DNA of 64,000 nucleotides from assembly GCA_964035545.1 (NCBI GenBank), contig OZ037770.1, positions 10,070,973 through 10,134,972 on the forward strand, given 5' to 3'. This document shows positions 11,591 to 23,200 of the stretch, piece by piece. The translations under genes were made by a program, and so were the position numbers. Source of the stretch: Bugula neritina. Lineage: Eukaryota; Bryozoa; Gymnolaemata; Cheilostomatida; Bugulidae. The notes under the pieces were generated by a model, which was not told where the DNA came from, did no database searches, and saw nothing but the letters and a program-made list of their open reading frames with translations. Within the stretch, counting starts at the first letter, position 1; each line of letters begins with the position of its first letter.

Positions 11591-14500
11591 TCAATTAAAT
11601 CTTTGAGGAACATGATATAACTGTTGAGTTGTAGATGCTGGACAGCCCAGGCAGCCAGTGTTGGGACTACAACTGCAGGTGACACTAGTTGACATGTGGG
11701 GGACAGTGGGTGTGATGTGTGACACCTGCTGAGAGATGCTAGCAGGTGGGTGATAGTAATGATGGTAGTTAACATTTGGTCCCACATTGTTATACACAAT
11801 GTTGTTTGTAGGCACTGCTGGGTTATATGGATGGTAGTAGGTGGCCTCAGTTGGAGTCTGGTTGTAAAAATGTGTGGAGTACTGCCATGGGAAGTGAGAG
11901 ACTGAGTGGGGTGGAGTAGCACAGCGGTCCCCTTGGTAAGGTGGTATGATATGTAGGTTTCTTAGGCTACGCTTCATAATAGCTTCGTCTAATCTGAAAA
12001 GTTTATTTTGGAAAAGTAAAATTCAGTCCAAATGTTATATAACATAATATATATAATTATCAGCAAACAAAATAACTGGTTACATTGCAATTATACCAAA
12101 TTAGTTCATCATTTAGCGGTGCTTTAGACACTCATATTTCTTGTCACTTTTGTGAAATAAAAATATTCAAGTTGCATTCTTTGCTTCCAACTTTTAGAAA
12201 TTGTAAAACATGCACTATATTGGCTGCTTGGAAATTTATCTGAAAGATTTAGCATTAACCGTGAAACTTATGTAGTCCATCGAAAAAAGACCTTTAGCAA
12301 TTAAATGTATTAGCTATATGTTTGTCACATGCATGGTAAACTATAAACTGCTCAGAATAAAACAGAATACAAATAGTATATTTTAAACCATGAGCGGTAC
12401 TACACACATGCCAAGAACTGTGATCACCTTCTTATTATTGCAGTAAACCTGTAACCAAATACCTGTATGCTCTTCTCTCTTCCTCTGTGTAGGGTGAGTA
12501 TAGAGGTAGCCCAGAATCCATGTAGACCTGCCCGCCAGCTGCGAGTAGGGAGAGGTACGCCTCCGACTCTTTCTTTCTGCCTCTACGCCTTCGACTAATA
12601 ACACAGTTGTGAGAATTGTAACCAACACTAAACAACTGTAGTAGTAATGGGCAGAGATAGGGTGCTGTTTAGGGGATCAATAAAGTAGTAATGCTGGTGG
12701 TGCTACTGAGAGGGACAATAAAATGCTAATAATGTTAGTAGCTGTTGTAGTGATGAGAGGAACAGGGAAGTGACTATAGTGGTGGTAACTGTAGTAATTG
12801 GCAGCATGTCACGTAACACTCATTTTTATAAGAAATCCAAAAAATTAATATTGCTTTTCTATTTAGTGTATGAGTTTTAACGTACCTTTGTTTCTGTTTA
12901 AAGTGGCCTCGCTTGAAATCAGAAATGTTTTGAGGATGAATGCTCCAATAGTTCCCTTTGCCATCCTCGCACCTTCCTACTTTAATGAAGCAGTCATTTA
13001 ACGACAGGTTGTGTCTGACACTATTCCTCCATCTCCTGTATAACAGCCACAATATGTAACAACACATACGTATGTTACAACACATGTTTCACAACAGAGC
13101 TAAACCTGGCAAAATTTGTGTTCTATTGTATGAACATTATCCTTAATGATTGCACTACAGTGTATTTCTTATGATAATTATTTCACATATGATAATTTAT
13201 AATTATTTTATGAAAATAACCTAATTTTTTAATATACTTTTTCTAATACCATGGGGATTTCTTAAAAATTTAATTGCAAAGAGTATATTATGTTAAATGA
13301 CTCTATTCCGTGTTTTAATAGGCTTAAACTATATATAGATCTACAGAAATTACCATCTTAAAAATTGAGCGAATAAAAAGTAAATTATATAAAAACTATT
13401 TAACAAAGAAATAAATCACATACTAGGTTTTAGGAGCTATAGGCAAAGAAGAAAAAAACTCATAAAAACAATAAGAAAAAGTACCCACATACCCTTGCGT
13501 TGCATCATTCTTTGTAAAGTATGGATATTTTCTTTCTATCCAGTTGTATATTGAGCCAAGACTCATTCTTTGCTCCTTGGACTGCATGATGGCTGTAGCA
13601 ATTATCATGACGTAACTTTCTGAGGGTTTGCTGTACTTGTCTGTCTCAGGTTGTGTGGTGTACGCCTTGTTACCTTTCTCATCTAAAATATGGTGTTAGA
13701 GAGAAATTATTGCAACTTTCAGCTTACAAAGTATGATATAGAAACAGTCGGTAAACTGATGTGTGCTCATGCAATGTACGATGCTCATCAAACTTATCCT
13801 TGTTATAAAATGTCAACCATGAGTTGCATTTTAAAAAAAATTTAAAAATGAAAAGTTTTTATTTCAAGCAATTAGATAAAATGTCACCAATTATGCAGAT
13901 AGCCATAAAAAGATAATAACTGTTTTAAATGGCCTGAATCAAGATTTAATATTACATTTAAAGCTTAAACTGGTAGATTTTTCTGAACTGTCAAATAGGT
14001 TATATAAATAAAATATTTATAAGCTAATTTTTTAAGTTGGTTTTTTATAATCACCTTGGATTTAACCAGCAGGGAAAAAAGTTTCTGCCATGGCAAGCGG
14101 TTTTTGCACTAAGAGTAACAAACCAACACACTTTTTGAGCTGTTAATTTGTATTTGAAACCACTTGATTCAAAATTAAAAAATTGGGGAAAATGTTTAAA
14201 AGTGTGTTGGGAAGGAAGCTAGGAGGATTTTAGCAACATGATCGAAGCTGAATTAAAGTTTTTATTTAATGCGGTCAGAGACAAACATTATAAATAAACT
14301 CAAAAGAAATTTGCAGGAAATAAAGATATATTCACTGTTCATTAGAGTGTTCTGATAACACTCTCTATGTACCTCATTATACACCAAATCTGTTATATTT
14401 GCTTATAATAAACACAGCACGGCGAGAATAGGTTTGACTCACTGCAGGTACTTGAATTGGGATGTTTTATGACAGAGTTAAAGTTCTAGTGTAATTGACT

Positions 14501-15257
14501 ATGCTTGTTATTTTAAATAAATATAACAATTTGTGTTATATTATAATATATAATAAATTGCACAAATTATTTTGTAGCTCTCAAAAGTAAAAATGATAAA
14601 TAATACTGGCAATAATAAAACTTAAGTTTCATAAAGCCCTATATTTTCCTTACAGAGAATTTTAGAAGGGATAAAAAACCTATAAGATATAGTAGATGCC
14701 ATGCATAATGCAAGAAAATTAGAATATAATCCATAACAAAGATTAAAGGTATTAGAAAGAGGCTATAACTATATATTATATAAAATAATTATTAGCCAAC
14801 AGTATATTATTTTTACAATTATTATTGCAATTATTATGTGAATTTATTAAGAATGCATCAAACAACAATATATTTGCAGTATAATGCATTATACTTAAAA
14901 CTATTGTTGCATAATTTTCAACAGAATGACCTTTAAATAGTTCAATAATTTATTATATTTCTATTAATATTTTTTTCCAATATTGATTAAATCAAACAAA
15001 TTTGATTGCTACTTTCTCTTATAAAGTTAAAATATTGTAAAGGATTAGTAAAGATGAGAACCTGTAGATAGCTGAGGTGTGGAATCCCCATCTTTCTCAT
15101 TTGGAGTTGTACTCTCAACTTCATTCACACTGATATCCATGGCTGATCTGGACTCAGGCTCCTTTTCCGTTAGAGATGTCATGCTGCCTTGCTGACAGCG
15201 TTTAGACTTGTAATAGCTTGTGCTGGAGCTGGGAATGTGTGTTGCTATGTACTTCAT
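11591..15257 (-). CDS. FoxQ2-like forkhead transcription factor
   Basis: Five minus-strand coding exons join in phase: 15257-15062, 13682-13493, 13035-12886, 12594-12463 and 11993-11591, giving about 356 residues. The forkhead (winged-helix DNA-binding) domain spans about residues 86-175 across exons 2-3, with [13 protein letters not shown] (helix 2) and [17 protein letters not shown] (recognition helix). It continues to [19 protein letters not shown], a wing sequence that I associate with FoxQ2, a regulator of anterior/aboral patterning in many invertebrates. Exon 4 adds a basic run, RRRRGRKK, after the wing. The usual KPPYSY start is altered to SKPSESYV. The C-terminal part is rich in His, Tyr, Pro and Thr. 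The start is uncertain: 15257 is the first in-frame ATG seen, the first donor (ACAG/GTTCTC) is weak, and an upstream exon may exist. Confidence 0.75.
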
Positions 15258-15409
15258 CGTCACAAACAGTAATGATGGTAACAGACTCTGGCATGTCTTT
15301 TTGTATTTGTACAAACAATGATGATAAGGTACTCTGCCTTTTTGGGGTTGCCCCAGTCCAATCACAAATGTCTACCTTATCATGGTGGGAAAGTTTGGTT
15401 TCCACTTAA

Positions 15410-17282
15410 CCACCATAATCATTAGTTTAATTCAAAGTACGATGCTACATGGCAACATGCAAAGCCGTTTGCTTCATCTTAACTATCATGCAATAAACGA
15501 TTAACACCTTAATGGTCAAAATACTGTCATAAAACTTTGATTTTTCAAGATAAGTGATAATAAATCATACAGTTGATTGTATTTACACTGTATAAGTTGT
15601 AGTGGTGTACAAATAATATCTTAAAAATTTCCGTCTTTAAATTTTATTTTAGAGTTGTAACTCTTAAAAACTTGAATGACAAATTGTAAAATTTTGCGGG
15701 GTAGTATGTATATGAAATACGTGTTGACATATCAAAGAGTATAATCACAAATTACAAATAGGTAGAAGTACTGCACCTAAAGAATCTCAATGCTAAATTA
15801 ATTTTAACTGAAGCATTAGAATATAATTAAAATATAATTATATAATATTCTCCAAATTGCATACTTTAATAATATTATTAAACAGACATATTATTTTTCT
15901 GTAAACATAATGATCTTTGCAAATCAAAAATAATGCAATTATACGCATGTAATTAAATTCCAAAATTTATGTTGGCTGTAATGAGAATGCAATATAAAGT
16001 TACGAAAGTGTGCTTTCATTTCTCTACAAACATAATTTGTGGAGTGAAGCCTCAGGTAAGATCAAGTATTGTATGTATATGCAGGAAAACTGCCTTTAGA
16101 CTTCATACATGGTCTTTCTTGTTAAATGTGACTGTAGCTTTAGAACTTGTTTCGATTTATGTTCCTAAACAATATTATTTATTGTAAAAATCTTTTAAAA
16201 ACTATTTATCTTTATCATGAAGGGCAAATTGCAGAGTTATTGATGTGATGAGTTAAAGTTATATTTTGATAAATACATAAGAGTTTTCCTCTATGTTAGC
16301 ACACGCAATTGAACATGAGTTATTCATGAGTAATTACTTATAAGTTTATGTATTGGGGTGCATGTGAGCTAATTGAAATAATGTGTTCAAAAAATCTTTG
16401 GACTAGATAAATTTTATTCTGTTTAAAATATTACTAAAATCTATACACCAAAATGCTCTCTGCTTTAAATACTCTTAATGAATAACTAAATATAACATAA
16501 ATGTTATATTTAGTTGCATTTAATGAATTATAACTTTATTTATTGATATTTTTGCACGTTGAAAAAATTCAACTCGCAATAGGTTTCCGCCATTGTGACA
16601 TAAAAATCAAGTTCATGCAGATATTACAACCGTAAATGGCTTCTACAGAATTTAATATCTCACCAAACAACCATTAAACTCCACAAACATTATTAGTTGA
16701 TTAGCAACGGAGGACGCAATACAAACTACTGCTAAAAGCTATTAGCTTCAACTGCTATCACCGAGTAAGCCTGAAAGTTCATTGGATATTGTGAAAAACT
16801 CCAAGTATAGAATGTGTATTACAAATGACAGACTGAATTAGCATTGTGTAGGCAGAAAATATCTGCATACATCATTGTTTGGCTTCGACTGTGTCAGTTT
16901 TTATGTCAAGTCAAAAGAAGTTTGGCAAATAAAGCCTTCAAAACTGTGTCTGACAGGAATATGATACTTGGAGTAAATGGAAAGTGTGCAATTAAAATTT
17001 CAAATAACCTTTGAATGAACTGTTAAGGTCTTATATATACATTATATCACAAATATATAATTTATTAAAACCTTATTTTAACATTTATTTATAAAATATA
17101 TATTACCAAGAGTAATACAGATTTGGGCAGACAGACAGACGATACAGATAATTAAATTATCCATCATCACCAATACAAAGTAAATATTCAGCTGAAACAG
17201 CTAATAGAAGAAATTACATATAATAAAATTGCATTTGTGCTGCGACATATTGCAATTATTGTAAATAAATGTAGGTTTAAGG
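15410..17282. other. interval between the forkhead gene and EIF2B4
   Basis: AT-rich sequence without a supported exon. It should hold the promoter of the forkhead gene (near 15.3-15.5 kb, minus strand) and the 3' untranslated region of EIF2B4 (TTTATT, i.e. AATAAA on the minus strand, near 17061 and 17084). I see no motif that I would name with confidence. Confidence 0.4.
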
Positions 17283-20200
17283 CTAGGCGTAGGGCTTCAT
17301 GTTGACAATATTATACTGCTGCTTGACTCTAATAACGACAGGTGCAGAAGTACACGGTATGACAGCTGTCTCTGTGATTAGCCCGGTGACATAGTCGGGA
17401 GGGGTCACGTCGTAACATATATTGAGTACATGAAGGTTAGGTCTGCTGGCTATATCAGAGAGAGGTCCGGCTCTGTTGTTAATACTCATCAGCTGCTTGG
17501 AGTCACCTACGGTAAGAGGTAGAAGATAATGTACCTACTGTGGGAAGACAACTACACTATATTATTGCTAGCTGCATCCATGTGTTTCTATAGCAATACC
17601 AAAGTTAGCTCTAGAAGACTTCGAGTTGAAAGGTTTAACTTCCCCATCATGTAAACACTCAACTGATTGCACCAACACAGTTGATGGGATTTAAAGTCAT
17701 GACACACAGTTTATTACACACATTAGCTATGGGTGGACAACTACAACTATACCCACAGCATAGAATTAACATAGTTGAGTAAAAATACTGATTATACGCA
17801 TAATTTTACGTAAATAAAATACCAATGAGTAGACAACTACTGTATATACATAGCAGTAGAGAGCAGACAACTACTGTATATACACATGACATAGAAGACC
17901 AATGAGTAGACAACTACTGTATATACACATGACATAGAACACCAATGAGTAGACAACTATTGTATATACATATAACATAAAATACCAATGAGCAGACAAC
18001 TACTGTATATACATAGCAGTAGAGAGCAGACAACTACTGTATATACACATGACATAGAATACCAATGAGTAGACAACTACATATGGCGTACCCAGTTCAT
18101 TGGAGACGTAAGAATCGGTCTGCATCCTCGAAGCAAACTTGTAAGTCTCACAGCAAACCAGAAAGGGCACATTGTAAGTCTTGGCCATAGAAGCTACTTG
18201 AGCTGTTCCTATCCTAGACATCACATGACCATTGGCAAGTACTGCGTACGCACCTACTAGCACCTTGGTAGCCTGTCAACATAATTCAACAATTAATATT
18301 GACGTATGCGCACAGGTGGAAATTGTGCATAATAATAATCTGACATAAATTACTTTTATTAACATAATATGTTTAAAGATACATACTCAATACCACCAAC
18401 AAATGTTCCACTCACCAAAGGCATGACGTAAGAAATAGAATTGATAAAAACATAGGAGCAAGAGAGAGTAGGACAACTCCTCATTAACTTCCTCAACATT
18501 TCTCGACCTAGAAATCATATCAAAATACTGGTTTACATCTACAAAAACTTGGACATTAGTTATAATGACTCATAGGTAATCCCAGACCAGCATAAAACCA
18601 TAGAAAATAATTCCTAACTAATTCTGTAATGTACACACAATCTATATCTGCTTAGTTCACATGTACTTACAGAAATGCTTCAACACTTCATTTATACCAA
18701 AAGACACTATGGTTTAGCATGCTAGTTCTAATAACATAATTTGAAACAAGCAACCATCATTGTTATATGCAAAAAGTAGCTTCTGTTTCACTTTCAACAA
18801 AATTGGATATTTAAAGTTCTAAAAAATTTTAAATACGAAACCTGTATAAACATGGTAACTAACGATGGATCAATGTAATGATTATTATTATAACACACTA
18901 AAAAGGAGAGTGCATTTTATGACCATGTCAACTTGTAAAATGTGATGACACAGAAAAAGATACACTACAGTACAGAGTGATTAAGTTAGAACTTCTTTGG
19001 ATGGGCTGGAAGCTAGCGGAAAAGAAAGAGAATCAAAGGTGGAGAGAGATAAAGAGAGTGTAGAGATAGAAGGAGAAAGAGGAGAGAGGGGAGAAAAAGA
19101 GGAGGAGTGAAAAAAGTGGGAGAGAGGGGCAGATAAAGAGGAGGAGACAGAAAGGGGGAGGCAGAGGGAGAAAGGAGAGGGGAGACAAGTTCTACAAACC
19201 TTCAAACTTGGGACGTGAATCAACAATTATGACGGATAATTTCGGATGCTTCTTTACAGCCTCTATCAGCACTTTCAAGATCACAGAAGAGCTGTAAACA
19301 AGTGAACAGGAAGCATTATAAAGGGTTGGTGGAGAAATTGGGAAAGCCTGTGTTTTAGATAAAAAAAAGGTAGCAAGAAGTTATATTCTCGGAATATGTT
19401 TAAATCAGCTCCAACTTGGAATTCATAAAAAATTATATTTAAATTAGTGAAAGCCTGACAGGAACAAAACTTCTTCTGCTACAATTCTAATCTAGAACAC
19501 AGGCTTTGCCCAGTTTCACCATTACCGTTCCCACCTCTATTTACCTCTTATAAAATATAATTTAAAATCTTATTGATCTAATATAACATTAGGTTATGCC
19601 GCTGCATCAAGTGTATTAATGAGAGATATTTAGCTAGCTAAGATTCATTATAAAATACTTGAAAAGAATAAGAAAATAAGAAAACCTGGTAACTAGTTGG
19701 GAAAAATTATGAAAACCGTAGCAATATCCAATTTAGTGACTAGGAGTCATGTGCACATGGTGGTTCACCATCTTGGTGCAAGCGTTAAGTGAATCACTCT
19801 CAACAATGCTGCATTTATACCATGGTGTGGAAGAAATATAATTAGCAAATTTATATAAAACTTTTTGCTTTTTATAGTCGTAATAAAATTTTCTAACAAG
19901 AAAAGGAAATTGTACCAACTTTATGTATTAGACGATGGTATCCAAAGGGTATAATACAGACCTTTTCCAATGTCCTGGACACTTAATTTACAATTAGGAG
20001 TTGTGCTCCCGTAGCAGGTAAGAAGTAATATATAATATAGTAGAACAGTGCATGCATACTACTTACTGTCCGAATGTAATGATGACATCATCACCGTTAA
20101 TTTTCTCCAATGCCTTCTGGGATATGACATCATCAGATGACTGAATTCTCTCCTTATAAAACCTCTCCAACTCGTCCACTATATACTGTTTAGCCTGTTT

Positions 20201-23200
20201 AAACAAACCAGTAGACTTCATTGCAGTTGAAAAAAGACAGCTTTTACAGATCTTCCACCATTCCTCATGCTTTTATATCACTGCTTGAGAACTTACTCTA
20301 CATAGAGACATGTAGAGCAGAGAAATTTGCCATTTAATAATATGTGAAAAATTGTTTTTAGTATTTTTATCATGTTAAATTATAGAATAGATTGTTATAG
20401 AGCATGAAATATTATGTTGGCTAGAATGAGCAGGTTCCAAACTGTTTTATAAAGTAAACAAAATGACAAGTTGGCAAAGGAACTTTAAATTAATAAAATT
20501 AAACAAAACTAAAAAAATAATTTATATAGAATGACATAGTTAATATAGTTGAAATAGGCGTGAGAATAAGAAACTAGAACTGTTCTATAAGCAGCTCTGA
20601 GTTGGGGGTGAAGGACAACACTAGTTTGAGATTCTCGAGTTCAAAGTTGGGCATCTAACTCCAAACTTGAGAACCCCAAACTAATGTTGTCCTTCACCCC
20701 AACTCAGAGCTGCTTATAGAACAGTCCAATAGACTACATGTAGCTGGAACCTTTCAGCTAGCAGCTTCTATTCAGAATAAAGCCAACTAAAATAGTGAGC
20801 AGCCATCACATAGCCAGTAGCTGGCACAGGCTATACACATAAAAATAGCATTAGAAAATTCAAACCTTAAAACTCCAGTGATTCTCAAAGGAAACATCAC
20901 ATAGGCAGGTCACTAGTTTGAACCTCCTGATTTTATAACAAGTTCTAAATATTTTATTAGCAAAGTTTTACACGATGGGATTGAATACTATAGTTATCTT
21001 ATACACAGCCGTGGTGCTATGCACATCTCTCACATCAGCAATGTCTATACGGTCTCCAGAGAGACCTGATACAACCACAACCTACGAGGGGTCAGGCAGC
21101 GAGTCTATAGACACCTTTACCAACTTGGACACGCTAGAAATTCCCACCAACCAAACCGTAGAGACCTACACTCTACCTCCCATACCAAAGAACGGGTGTA
21201 TCTTCATAGCAGCTCGGAGAGTAGGAGCCGTTGACAGACGAGTAAGTCATTGTAATGTCATATAATGAAGGTAAATTCTGATAATCTAGTCACTAGTGAT
21301 ATCAACTAAATCAAAAACATGAACTGATTATATATTTTTAAAATAAATACATCTACTGAACAGAACAGGCAGCAGCTGTAATATTTAACTTAATAACTTG
21401 TTATATTATGATTTACAGAGATTATATGTATGTATGTATGACTATACCATATACTGCTATATACCCTACAAGGGTGTATACATATACTGTTATATATTCT
21501 ACAAGGAGTGTATACAGATACTGTTATATATTCTACAAGGAGTGTATACATATACTGTTATATACCCAACAAGGGGTGTATACATATACTCTACAAGGGG
21601 TGTATACATATACCCTACAAGGAGTGCATACATATGCTCTACAGGGGGCATACATATATTGTTAGATACCTTACAAGGAGTGCATACATATGCTCTACAG
21701 GGGGTATACATATACTGTTATATACCCTACAAGGGGTGTATACATATATTCTACAGGGGGTGTGTGTATGTGGAGACAGTATCAACTCCTGGTGCGCTGT
21801 CAACTCGGCTGGATGCACCAATACCGGGGAGTGTCTGAGTAAACTACCAACATCTGGAGAGGTTTTCAGCTACCTCAAAAGTGGCGCAGCAGGGGGAAAG
21901 GTGAGTGTGAACAAACAGTTATAACATGACTCATATACTACTTTATAGTACTTCAGTTATAATGGTTTTCTGCAAAGTTCTATTATTTTACTAGACAGAT
22001 TTGTTTATATCAATTGAAAAATAGCATTTTAAAACAATAGCATTTTTTTGTGCAGCTGAATTACATTCCATTAAAAATTTAGAAGTGTAGAGGGCAGCCG
22101 TGGTCTAGGGGTTAGAGGGTTTGCTTAGTAAACAGAAGGTCATGGGTTCTAACCCCGGTAAAGGCCATGGTGATGTTAGGAAGAGCATCCAGTCATAATT
22201 ACTCCTGTGCCACATCTGAATAAGTCCTTAGCCAGATTTAAAAAACTATTCCCATGGGGGTTCTCACAGGGATAACTATCAACTTGTGTGAGGTTTAATA
22301 TGAGTAACAACTTTTATATTTATATTTTAGCCTGGAGTTTAGCTGAACAACTTTAGCCTGTGAAATGGAGGCACCAAATAGCATGAAGATTTTACTAATT
22401 TTCTTTTATAACAAAGTTTTATAAGATTTGATTTTACAAATTAATTCTGGTATAAATCTCATCTAGTAGATAAAATTAAACTTTTATTCATTTTATTGAT
22501 ATTTTACAAATAAAGAACTATTTTAACCACCTACACAGTGCTGGGTTTGCTAAGAGGTGGATAGTAGGCTAAGAGGCGATGTAGTTATATTGTATCTGTA
22601 ATTAGAATTGACAAAGAAAATTTGCTTCTCCAAACTCATTACCAAGTAGTTTAGCAGTTTGACTATCACTAGATTTCTATTGCCTTGAATGGATCCTAAA
22701 GGATAAATTTGCGATTGTGGTTTCATTCGATTCAACTGTTCTCGAATACCGAATGAAAAATCCATTCGCACAATAAGAACACAGTGTGCAAGAGGCTAAA
22801 TTTCTTTAGTTGTATTAAAGACACAATATTAAAGGAATTGCTAAACTATACAATATGAGGCAGGGGTAACACAACTCCCATACCTTAGTAACAAGAAACA
22901 GTGTCACCTCATGTCAGTTTCATTTATTTTGACTACATATATAGACTAGAAATTCTCCAGACAATTGATTAAACTGAATGGCAGCAAACTCAAAACTATT
23001 TCAGTACAGAACTACTGATTGTGAATTCAACTCTGTACCTTTGAGTTTAAACATTGAAAAGTCATTTTAAGGACATAAAAATGATGAGTCTTAATAATGA
23101 GCCATAAACTACTTATCCATTAATTTGAATTCTGAAAATAGATGAGAATGAATACATACAAATGAGTTTGTGGTTTTATCCGATGCAACAACTTACAAAC

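Noticed and set aside
17816-18082. CRISPR-like array
   Set aside because: Repeats are contiguous and degenerate with no unique spacers, and they lie in a eukaryotic intron. It is a minisatellite.
18981-19226. Leu/Ser-rich minus-strand reading frame
   Set aside because: It comes from the purine/pyrimidine tract after the EIF2B4 donor. Only the bases above 19199 are a real exon, in another frame.
21398-21924. Tyr/Thr/Gln-rich reading frames across 21.4-21.9 kb
   Set aside because: Most of them is a minisatellite read in different frames. Only the last 144 bases (21757-21900) look like a real exon.
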